The notes below the pieces were generated by a model. It did not search any database. It saw only the letters and a program-made list of their open reading frames with translations, and had not been told where the DNA came from. The translations under genes were made by a program, and so were the position numbers. Shown one piece after another: positions 1 to 5,717 of a stretch of 5,717 bases of DNA; within the stretch, counting starts at the first letter, position 1, and each line of letters starts with the position of its first letter. The DNA is from Candidatus Cryptobacteroides faecihippi (GTDB lineage Bacteria; Bacteroidota; Bacteroidia; Bacteroidales; UBA932): the NCBI GenBank assembly GCA_018066065.1, contig JAGHSC010000215.1, forward strand, positions 1-5,717, given 5' to 3'.

Positions 1-3000
1 TCTTGCGGATCTTCTTTCCGCTGGCTGCGAACTTGGCGATCGCACCTGCAGGGGTTGCCTTTGAAGACTGTCCGCCGGTGTTTGAATATACCTCGGTGTC
101 GAGGACGAGGATGTTGACATTCTCGCCTGAAGCGATGACGTGGTCGAGTCCGCCGTAGCCGATGTCGTAGCTTGCGCCGTCACCACCGATGATCCACTGG
201 CTTCTTGCAGGGATGAAGTTCTTGAGGCTGATGATCTTCTTTGCACGCTCGCAATCCTTGCCCTCAAGGAGAGGGACGATCTTGTCTGCAACCTCGCGGG
301 TGACTGCATAGTCGCCTCTGTTGGCGAGCCACTTGGCAGCAAGCTCCTTGACCTCCTCGTTGTGGCCGTTCTCGACGATCTCCTGGAACTGGGCTGCGAG
401 AGTGTCACGGAGACGCTCAGAGCCGAGATGCATTCCGAGACCGAACTCGCAGAAGTCCTCGAAGAGTGAGTTTGCCCATGCTGGACCGTGTCCCTTCTCG
501 TCTGTGCAGTAAGGGGATGCAGGGAATGATGCTCCGTGGATTGAAGAACATCCGGTAGCATTGGCGATCATCATGTGGTCACCGAAGAGCTGTGTGATGT
601 TCTTGATGTATGGAGTCTCGCCGCAGCCTGCGCAGGCGCCGCTGTACTCGAAGAGTGGCTGTGCGAACTGAGAGTTCTTGAGGTTTGCCTTCTTGTCGAC
701 AACCTGCTTGTAGCCGACCTTTGAGTTGAGGTAGTCGAAGTTCTCCTGCTCCTTGACCTGGGTCTCGTAGGAAACCATTGCGAGAGACTTCTCCTTTGAG
801 AGACAGACATCGACGCAGTTGCCGCAACCGGTACAGTCGTCGACTGAGATTCCGAGAGTGAACTTGTAGTCCTTGAGTACTGCCTTGCCCTGAGCTGTCT
901 TGAGGGTGGCAGGAGCTGCAGCGGCCTCTTCGTCGGTGAGGAGGAATGGACGGATTGCAGCGTGAGGGCAGACGAATGCGCAGTTGTTGCACTGGATACA
1001 CTTCTCCGGATCCCATGCAGGGACTGTGACTGCGACACCGCGCTTCTCGAATGCGGATGTGCCTGCCGGCATTGTTCCGTCAGCGTAGTTCATGAATGCA
1101 CTTACTGGAAGCGAGTCTCCGCACTGGGCGTTGACGACATCGGCGACATCTTTCACAAAGCCTGGAGCAAGACGTTCCTTGTTAGGAGTCTCGAACTTTG
1201 TGGTGATGCTTGCCCACTCTGCAGGGATTGCAACCTCGGTGTACTCACCGCCACGGTCGACGGCAGCGTAGTTCATGTTGACGATGTTCTCGCCCTTCTT
1301 TCCGTAGCTCTTCACGATTGCCTCCTTCATGTACTTCACTGCATCCTCGTAAGGAATGATGCCTGTGATCTTGAAGAATGCTGACTGGAGGATGGTGTTT
1401 GTCCTTCCGCCCAGGCCGATCTCGGCAGCGATCTTGGTCGCATTGATGATGTAGAGCTTGATGTTCTTCCTGGCGATGATTGCCTTGCAGTTGTCAGGGA
1501 TCCTCTCGATTGTCTCAGCCTCGTCCCAGATGCTGTTGAGGAGGAGGGTTCCGCCCTGCTTGATGCCCTTGAGCACGTCATACTTCCTGAGGTAGGAAGG
1601 AACATGGCAGGCAACGAAGTCTGGGGTGGAGACGAGATAAGGAGCCTTGATAGGGGAGGTTCCGAACCTGAGGTGTGAGCAGGTGTAGCCGCCGGACTTC
1701 TTTGAGTCATAGTCGAAGTAAGCCTGGCTGTAGAGGTCGGTGTGTCCACCGATGATCTTGATGGTGTTCTTGTTTGCGCCGACAGTACCGTCAGAGCCGA
1801 GGCCGTAGAACTTGCACTCCGTGGTTCCTGGCTTGACGATTGAGATCTCGTTCTTGATCGAGAGTGACTTGAAGGTCACATCGTCGACGATGCCGATGGT
1901 GAAGTCGTTCTTAGGCTCCTTCTGCTCGAGGTTGTCGTAGACAGCCACGATCTGTGCAGGAGTGGTGTCCTTTGATGAAAGACCGTAGCGGCCTCCGATG
2001 ATGAGCGGAGAATTCTCCTTGCCCTGGAAGAGAGCCTTGACATCGAGATAGAGAGGCTCTCCGAGTGATCCTGGCTCCTTGGTCCTGTCGAGGACTGCGA
2101 TTCTCCTGACGCTCTTTGGAAGGACCTTGAGGAAGTACTTCTCGGCGAAAGGACGGTAGAGGTGAACGGTGATGAGACCGTATTTCCTGCCCTTCCTGCA
2201 GAGGTAGTCGATGGTTTCCTTGATCGTCTCTGTTACGGAACCCATTGCGACGATGATGTTCTCTGCGTCCGGTGCTCCGTAGTAGGTGAACGGACGATAC
2301 TCCCTTCCGGTGAGCTCGCTGATCTCTCCCATGTAGCGTGCCACGATGTCCGGAACTGCATCATAGAACTGGTTCCTGGACTCGACTGCCTGGAAGTAGA
2401 CGTCTCCGTTCTGGGCTGTTCCCCTTGTGACAGGTGCTTCCGGTGTGAGTGCTCTTGCCTTGAAGTTCTCGAGGGACTTCTTGCTGACCATTTTCCTGAG
2501 GTCATCCTCGTCGAGAGCCTCGACCTTCTGGATCTCGTGTGAGGTGCGGAAGCCGTCGAAGAAGTGGAGGAAAGGAATGCTTGACTTGATGGCGGAAAGA
2601 TGTGCGACTGCTGCGAGGTCCTGGGCTTCCTGGACTGAGCCTGAAGCGAGGAGTGCGAAGCCGGTCTGGCGGCATGCCATTACATCCTGATGGTCTCCGA
2701 AGATCGAAAGTGCATGTGATGCAAGTGCACGTGCTGAAACGTGGAAGACGGCTGGAAGCATCTCGCCTGCAATCTTGTACATGTTAGGGATCATGAGAAG
2801 GAGACCCTGTGATGCGGTGTAGGTCGTCGTGAGGGCTCCGGCCTGGAGTGATCCATGCACGGTGCCGGATGCGCCTGCCTCGCTCTGAAGTTCGGTTACC
2901 TTGACGGTCTCGCCCCAGAGGTTCTTCTTTCCGTGAGCTGCCCATTCGTCGATGTTCTCTGCCATCGGTGAGGATGGCGTGATGGGATAGATGGCGGCAT

Positions 3001-3076
3001 GCTCGCTGAACAGGTATGCGATGTTCGCTACGGCAGTGTTGCCATCACAGGTGATGAATTTCTTTTCCTTTGCCAT
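1..3076 (-). CDS. nifJ: Pyruvate:ferredoxin (flavodoxin) oxidoreductase, C-terminus cut by window edge
   Basis: Cytoplasmic enzyme that oxidatively decarboxylates pyruvate with CoA to acetyl-CoA and CO2, reducing ferredoxin or flavodoxin. The frame is open from ATG at 3076 to the left edge, giving 1025 complete codons; single-chain family members have roughly 1170-1230, so about 150-200 residues are missing. Seen in order: the N-terminal pyruvate-site motif YPITPSSPM (30-38) and TELQSEAG (61-68); a gamma-type domain with GSDGTVGANK near residue 430; two ferredoxin-like 4Fe-4S motifs with Cys693/696/699/703 and Cys748/751/754/758; proximal-cluster cysteines Cys815, Cys818 and Cys843; and the thiamine-diphosphate site GDG (965-967) with DTEVYSNTGGQ (993-1003). 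The positions run 2-3 residues ahead of the recalled Desulfovibrio africanus numbering (Thr31, Glu64, Arg114, Cys812/815/840). The fourth proximal-cluster cysteine would lie in the missing part. Cluster II has Leu759 where Pro is usual. The leader lacks a Shine-Dalgarno sequence. It lies 17 nt downstream of fabD, probably in the same operon. Confidence 0.96.
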   Translation of the reverse strand, partial: MAKEKKFITCDGNTAVANIAYLFSEHAAIYPITPSSPMAENIDEWAAHGKKNLWGETVKVTELQSEAGASGTVHGSLQAGALTTTYTASQGLLLMIPNMYKIAGEMLPAVFHVSARALASHALSIFGDHQDVMACRQTGFALLASGSVQEAQDLAAVAHLSAIKSSIPFLHFFDGFRTSHEIQKVEALDEDDLRKMVSKKSLENFKARALTPEAPVTRGTAQNGDVYFQAVESRNQFYDAVPDIVARYMGEISELTGREYRPFTYYGAPDAENIIVAMGSVTETIKETIDYLCRKGRKYGLITVHLYRPFAEKYFLKVLPKSVRRIAVLDRTKEPGSLGEPLYLDVKALFQGKENSPLIIGGRYGLSSKDTTPAQIVAVYDNLEQKEPKNDFTIGIVDDVTFKSLSIKNEISIVKPGTTECKFYGLGSDGTVGANKNTIKIIGGHTDLYSQAYFDYDSKKSGGYTCSHLRFGTSPIKAPYLVSTPDFVACHVPSYLRKYDVLKGIKQGGTLLLNSIWDEAETIERIPDNCKAIIARKNIKLYIINATKIAAEIGLGGRTNTILQSAFFKITGIIPYEDAVKYMKEAIVKSYGKKGENIVNMNYAAVDRGGEYTEVAIPAEWASITTKFETPNKERLAPGFVKDVADVVNAQCGDSLPVSAFMNYADGTMPAGTSAFEKRGVAVTVPAWDPEKCIQCNNCAFVCPHAAIRPFLLTDEEAAAAPATLKTAQGKAVLKDYKFTLGISVDDCTGCGNCVDVCLSKEKSLAMVSYETQVKEQENFDYLNSKVGYKQVVDKKANLKNSQFAQPLFEYSGACAGCGETPYIKNITQLFGDHMMIANATGCSSIHGASFPASPYCTDEKGHGPAWANSLFEDFCEFGLGMHLGSERLRDTLAAQFQEIVENGHNEEVKELAAKWLANRGDYAVTREVADKIVPLLEGKDCERAKKIISLKNFIPARSQWIIGGDGASYDIGYGGLDHVIASGENVNILVLDTEVYSNTGGQSSKATPAGAIAKFAASGKKIRK

Positions 3077-3093
3077 ATCGGTATTAGTTTATT

Positions 3094-3993
3094 TTAGAGT
3101 TGAATTGTTGACATTCCGTTGATTTCCAATCCTTCTACTGGACCGGCAATTCTCTTCACGAGCCCCTGGAGAACCGCACCGGGACCAAGCTCCGTGAAGC
3201 TGAGCGCTCCATCTGCGAGCATATTCTTGACTGTCTGTGTCCACTTGACAGGGGATGTGAGCTGGGCGAGGAGGTTCGCCTTGATGATCTCAGGGTCTGT
3301 TGTAGGCTGGGCGGTCACGTTCTGGTAGACAGGGCAGACAGGGACTGAGACAGGGGTCTGCTCGATTGCCTTTCCAAGCTCGATGCGGGCAGGCTCCATG
3401 AGAGGGGAGTGGAATGCTCCGCTGACCTGGAGAGGGAGAGCTCTCTTCGCTCCGGCCTCCTTTGCCTTTGCGCAAGCTTCGTCGATGGCTTCCTTCTCGC
3501 CGGAGATGACGATCTGGCCATCGCTGTTGTAGTTCGCCGGAATCACGATGCCGCTGCATGAGGAGCAGATCTCTTCGATCTTTTCTTCAGAGAGGTTGAT
3601 GATTGCGGCCATGGATCCAGGAACCTTCTCGCAGCATGCCTGCATCTGCGTTGCGCGGAGGTAGACAAGGCGGAGCGCATCCTCGAAGCTGATCGCTCCT
3701 GCTGCAGCAAGTGCTGAGAACTCGCCAAGGGAGTGTCCTGCGACCATGTCTGGAGCGAATCCATCGATGCACTTCGTCAGTACAACGGAGTGAAGGAACA
3801 CTGCTGGCTGTGTGACGCGGGTTGCCTTGAGGTCTTCGGCCGTGCCTTCGAACATGATGTCTGTGATCCTGAATCCCAGGATGTCGTTGGCCTTCTCGAG
3901 AAGTTCCTTCGCAGCGGCATTGGCCTCGTACAGGTCTTTTGCCATGCCTGGGAACTGCGAGCCCTGGCCGGGGAATATGTAAGCTTTCTTCAT
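3094..3993 (-). CDS. fabD: Malonyl-CoA:ACP transacylase FabD
   Basis: Cytoplasmic type II fatty-acid synthesis enzyme that moves malonyl from CoA to acyl carrier protein, supplying the extender unit for the FabB/F/H condensing enzymes. The 299-residue product is close to the usual length of about 310. Visible family motifs are FPGQGSQFPGM near the N-terminus (Gln10 in the oxyanion-hole region), the nucleophile elbow GHSLGE (86-91) with catalytic Ser88, Arg113 in YLRA, which should bind the malonyl carboxylate, and catalytic His195 in GAFHSPLM (192-199). A late LTSPVKW motif (245-251) is also typical. The start at 3993 is supported by MKKAYIFPGQGSQ, the normal beginning of the family. There is no Shine-Dalgarno sequence, as expected for Bacteroidota. 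The stop is TAA at 3096-3094, followed after 17 nt by the PFOR start. A good sigma promoter lies about 27 nt upstream of the ATG. Confidence 0.97.
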   Translation of the reverse strand: MKKAYIFPGQGSQFPGMAKDLYEANAAAKELLEKANDILGFRITDIMFEGTAEDLKATRVTQPAVFLHSVVLTKCIDGFAPDMVAGHSLGEFSALAAAGAISFEDALRLVYLRATQMQACCEKVPGSMAAIINLSEEKIEEICSSCSGIVIPANYNSDGQIVISGEKEAIDEACAKAKEAGAKRALPLQVSGAFHSPLMEPARIELGKAIEQTPVSVPVCPVYQNVTAQPTTDPEIIKANLLAQLTSPVKWTQTVKNMLADGALSFTELGPGAVLQGLVKRIAGPVEGLEINGMSTIQL

Positions 3994-4019
3994 GCTTCTT
4001 TTTGTTAAGATATTTATCT

Positions 4020-4050
4020 CAAATATATGTTAAAAAGTTGGTTTGACAAA
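4020..4050 (-). promoter_or_regulatory. Bacteroidota-type promoter for fabD (and probably the PFOR gene)
   Basis: Read on the minus strand, a -33 element TTTG (4050-4047) is followed after exactly 19 nt by TATATTTG (4027-4020). This matches the Bacteroides consensus TTTG / TAnnTTTG with its usual 19-21 nt spacing. Transcription would start near 4010-4015, giving a short A/T-rich leader of roughly 20 nt before the fabD ATG. No other promoter-like match is seen in the 17-nt fabD-PFOR gap, so this site probably drives both genes. The start site is inferred, not shown. Confidence 0.72.
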
Positions 4051-4128
4051 ATGATGTCAAAGGAATGATGAAAATGTGGCATAAAACGCTTAAATTTCCT
4101 CAAGGCTGTGGCGAAAATGCGTTTTTCG

Positions 4129-4159
4129 TTGTTTGCGGAGTCTTTTTTTCTTACTTTTG
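4129..4159 (+). promoter_or_regulatory. Bacteroidota-type promoter for tRNA-Arg (and possibly the hydrolase)
   Basis: TACTTTTG at 4152-4159 matches the -7 consensus TAnnTTTG exactly. A TTG at 4129-4131 lies 20 nt upstream as the -33 core; the fuller TTTG at 4132-4135 is spaced too closely (16 nt). The -7 element ends 6 nt before the first base of the mature tRNA, so the 5' leader would be very short. No separate promoter is seen between the tRNA and the hydrolase start. Confidence 0.65.
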
Positions 4160-4165
4160 TGTAAC

Positions 4166-4237
4166 GCCCCTGTAGTCTAACGGATAGAATATCGGATTCC
4201 GGTTCCGATGGTTTGGGTTCGATTCCCAACGGGGGTG
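4166..4237 (+). tRNA. tRNA-Arg (anticodon CCG)
   Basis: A 72-nt cloverleaf that decodes the arginine codon CGG. The acceptor stem is 4166-4172 with 4230-4236, all seven positions paired including G1-U72 and U6-G67; G4237 is the discriminator base. The anticodon stem TCGGA/TCCGA (4192-4196, 4204-4208) is perfect, and its loop TTCCGGT holds CCG at 4199-4201 after U33. The variable loop is TGGT. The T stem TTGGG/CCCAA encloses TTCGATT (4218-4224). The D arm contains the expected GG of the loop but pairs weakly: GTCT against GAAT includes a C-A mismatch and two G-U pairs. The 3' CCA is not encoded, which is common in this phylum. A T-rich stretch follows, then the hydrolase ATG 25 nt downstream. 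Confidence 0.93.
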
Positions 4238-4262
4238 CTTCTTTTTTAAATTCTTCAAGACA

Positions 4263-5714
4263 ATGAAAAGATTGGCAGCAACATTGAGCGCTATGCTCAT
4301 CATTGTCGCTACTTCCGTGGCTCAGCAGCGCGAGACCATCTGGCCGAAGGGCAAGATGCCTCATGCTTCCGACTCCCAGATCGCAGCGATGACAAACGAA
4401 GTCAGTGCGGAGGGATTCAATCCCAAGAAGCACCGCGTGGCCTACCTGGACTGGTACGATGCTCCGTCTCCCGAGACCAGGAACGGTGCCTGCATGATCC
4501 TCATCTCAGGCGGCGGCTATTATTCATGCTGCGATGTCGACCTTGTGGAGTTCTGGCATCAGGAACTCACCAAGCGCGGCTACCAGTGCGTCAAGTTCGT
4601 CTACAGGACTCCGCGTCCTGAAGGACTCCCGGTCTATCAGACTGCGTGGGAGGATGGACAGCGTGCCGTCAGGATGGTCAGAAGCGAGGCTGCAAAGCGT
4701 GGATTCGATCCTGAAAAGATCGGAACTGTCTCAATGTCGGCAGGCTCACATCTTGCCCTTCTCCTTGGAACCAGCTCGCAGACCCCTGCCTACGAAAAGG
4801 TCGATGCACTGGATGATGTCCCTTGCCACATCAACTGGGCGATTGTAAATGCACCAGCCTATGCTACCACGGACGGTGAACTTGGCACCCCAGCCACCCG
4901 CCAGGGCTATGGACCTGACGTGAAGCTCAGCGAGGTCTTCAAGTTCGATGAGAAGACCTGCCCTATGTGCCTTCTCCATGGGGGCAACGACGTCTACACT
5001 CCAAATGCTTCGACTCTCATCTACAGACAGCTCAGGCGCATGCACATCCCTGCTGAAGTCCATCTCTTCCCGGACAAGCCGCATGGAGCCTTTGGCTTCG
5101 ACAGAGCCATTGAGTTCATGACGCAGATGAACTTCGTCGGCAACCTTGGAGAGGAAGTCAGCATCTACGATCGCTTCGGAAGCGATGCTGACCGCAAGGA
5201 ACTTATCAGGGAGGAAATCTGGCCTGAGGGCAAGATGCCTGATGCGCAGGAGCATCTCTGCCATCCTTACATCGAGTGGCACATCCCTGCAGTCAAGAAG
5301 ACCGATGCCATCCAGATCATCTACTCCGGAGGTTCCTACGAAGGCAACGACCCTGACGGATTCGAGGTCGCTCCGGCACGCCGCTATCTCAACGCCCTCG
5401 GAATGACTGTTGTCACCATGAAGTACCGTACCCCTAGGCCGGTCGGACTTGCAAAGCACTCATGTGCATGGGAGGACCTCCAGCGCGCCATCAGAGTCGT
5501 CAGGAGTGAGGCTGCCTCCAGAGGTCTCGACCCGAACAGGATCGGAATCATGGGCAGCTCTGCCGGCGGACACCTCACGCTCATGGGGTGGCACCTCAGC
5601 AAGGCACAAGTCATATTATCCTATCGATGCCCTTCACAAGATCCCGTGCAACGTGCCGGGGGGCATCGGAATCTACCCCGCCTACGCCCAGACCGACGGC
5701 CTGGAGGCCCCTAA
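4263..5714 (+). CDS. Secreted tandem alpha/beta-hydrolase (esterase-like), apparently frameshifted in second domain
   Basis: Predicted exported serine hydrolase of the carbohydrate-esterase/acetyl-xylan-esterase-like alpha/beta-hydrolase type; the substrate is unknown. Residues 1-20 form a type I signal peptide (MKR, a hydrophobic core, then SVA before QQR) and support this start; there is no Shine-Dalgarno sequence and no lipobox cysteine. Domain 1 (about 24-300) has IWPKGKMP (26-33), an oxyanion-hole-like SGGGYY (82-87), YRTPRP (114-119), nucleophile Ser159 in SMSAG, and probable acid Asp243 in HGGND and His274 in KPHG. Domain 2 (from about 316) repeats IWPEGKMP (319-326), SGGSYE (355-360), YRTPRP (388-393) and Ser433 in GSSAG. 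After Met441 the open frame becomes unrelated sequence and ends at TAA 5712-5714, while the +1 frame keeps domain-2 homology to the window edge. The intact gene would therefore extend beyond the window, to perhaps 570-590 residues. Confidence 0.85.
   Translation: MKRLAATLSAMLIIVATSVAQQRETIWPKGKMPHASDSQIAAMTNEVSAEGFNPKKHRVAYLDWYDAPSPETRNGACMILISGGGYYSCCDVDLVEFWHQELTKRGYQCVKFVYRTPRPEGLPVYQTAWEDGQRAVRMVRSEAAKRGFDPEKIGTVSMSAGSHLALLLGTSSQTPAYEKVDALDDVPCHINWAIVNAPAYATTDGELGTPATRQGYGPDVKLSEVFKFDEKTCPMCLLHGGNDVYTPNASTLIYRQLRRMHIPAEVHLFPDKPHGAFGFDRAIEFMTQMNFVGNLGEEVSIYDRFGSDADRKELIREEIWPEGKMPDAQEHLCHPYIEWHIPAVKKTDAIQIIYSGGSYEGNDPDGFEVAPARRYLNALGMTVVTMKYRTPRPVGLAKHSCAWEDLQRAIRVVRSEAASRGLDPNRIGIMGSSAGGHLTLMGWHLSKAQVILSYRCPSQDPVQRAGGHRNLPRLRPDRRPGGP
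5585..5588 (+). other. Probable single-base frameshift site (GGGG) in the hydrolase gene
   Basis: If one G of this run is removed, the reading frame passes from GSSAGGHLTLM into GGTSARHKSYYPIDALHKIP and stays open for 42 codons to the window edge. That continuation aligns gap-free with domain 1 (for example IDALHKIPC against VDALDDVPC, and PAYAQTDG against PAYATTDG). The uncorrected frame gives an arginine/proline-rich tail with no resemblance. The cause may be a real mutation or a base-calling or assembly error; the sequence alone cannot tell. Confidence 0.85.
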
Positions 5715-5717
5715 CGC

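Noticed and set aside
571..1384. Overlapping open frames on both strands inside the PFOR gene (571-1038 minus and 962-1384 plus)
   Set aside because: Low-complexity Ser/Arg-rich or Asp/Leu/Cys-rich translations in the wrong frame across the iron-sulfur region, whose true frame carries the cluster cysteines.
4083..4128. Inverted repeats AAAACGC/GCGTTTT (4083-4089, 4119-4125) and CGAAAA/TTTTCG (4112-4117, 4123-4128) as a terminator or regulatory RNA
   Set aside because: The arms are short and A/T-rich, one loop is 29 nt, and no gene end faces this site that would need a terminator; best explained by base composition.
4225..4300. Integration site or genomic island boundary at the tRNA 3' end
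   Set aside because: No direct repeat of the tRNA 3' end, integrase or compositional break is visible downstream within the window.
4014..4433. 139-codon minus-strand open frame across the intergenic region, tRNA and hydrolase start
   Set aside because: It runs antisense through the tRNA and the signal-peptide region, and it has no recognisable protein features.
4746..5459. 237-codon open frame on the minus strand opposite the hydrolase gene
   Set aside because: It is antisense to a strongly supported gene with recognisable motifs, and its own translation has no coherent domain; it is a shadow of GC-rich codon use.
5583..5592. Programmed +1 ribosomal frameshift at ATGGGGTGG
   Set aside because: There is no recognised slippery +1 context, in-frame stop or rare codon at the site; an indel in a G run is simpler.

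Overview
The window looks like ordinary chromosome of a Bacteroidota bacterium, most likely Bacteroidales. Two promoter-like sites fit the Bacteroides sigma pattern (a -33 TTG/TTTG and a -7 TAnnTTTG, 19-20 nt apart). None of the three protein start codons has a Shine-Dalgarno sequence; they have A/T-rich leaders instead. The tRNA gene does not encode its CCA end. A pyruvate:ferredoxin oxidoreductase (PFOR) fits an anaerobic lifestyle. The genus cannot be fixed from this sequence.

Layout. From the left edge to 3076, minus strand, lies a large PFOR gene (nifJ/por type) whose C-terminal end is outside the window. Just upstream of it on the same strand is fabD (3094-3993), malonyl-CoA:ACP transacylase. 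The 17-nt gap holds no promoter or terminator, so the two probably form a fabD-PFOR operon. A 172-nt divergent intergenic region (3994-4165) carries a fabD promoter leftward and a tRNA promoter rightward. On the plus strand are a tRNA-Arg(CCG) gene (4166-4237) and, 25 nt later, a secreted esterase-like protein with two tandem alpha/beta-hydrolase domains (from 4263).

How the genes relate. PFOR oxidises pyruvate to acetyl-CoA with reduction of ferredoxin. Acetyl-CoA is the precursor of the malonyl-CoA that FabD loads onto acyl carrier protein, so the pair links fermentation to fatty-acid synthesis. The exported hydrolase is unrelated to them and resembles carbohydrate-esterase-like enzymes; its substrate cannot be read from the sequence.

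The most notable observation is an apparent single-base frameshift in the second hydrolase domain at a GGGG run (5585-5588). The first domain acts as an internal ruler: in the +1 frame the second domain continues to align with it, without gaps, to the window edge, whereas the uninterrupted frame turns into unrelated sequence and stops at 5712-5714. I see no CRISPR array, mobile element, defence system or other new multi-gene system here.
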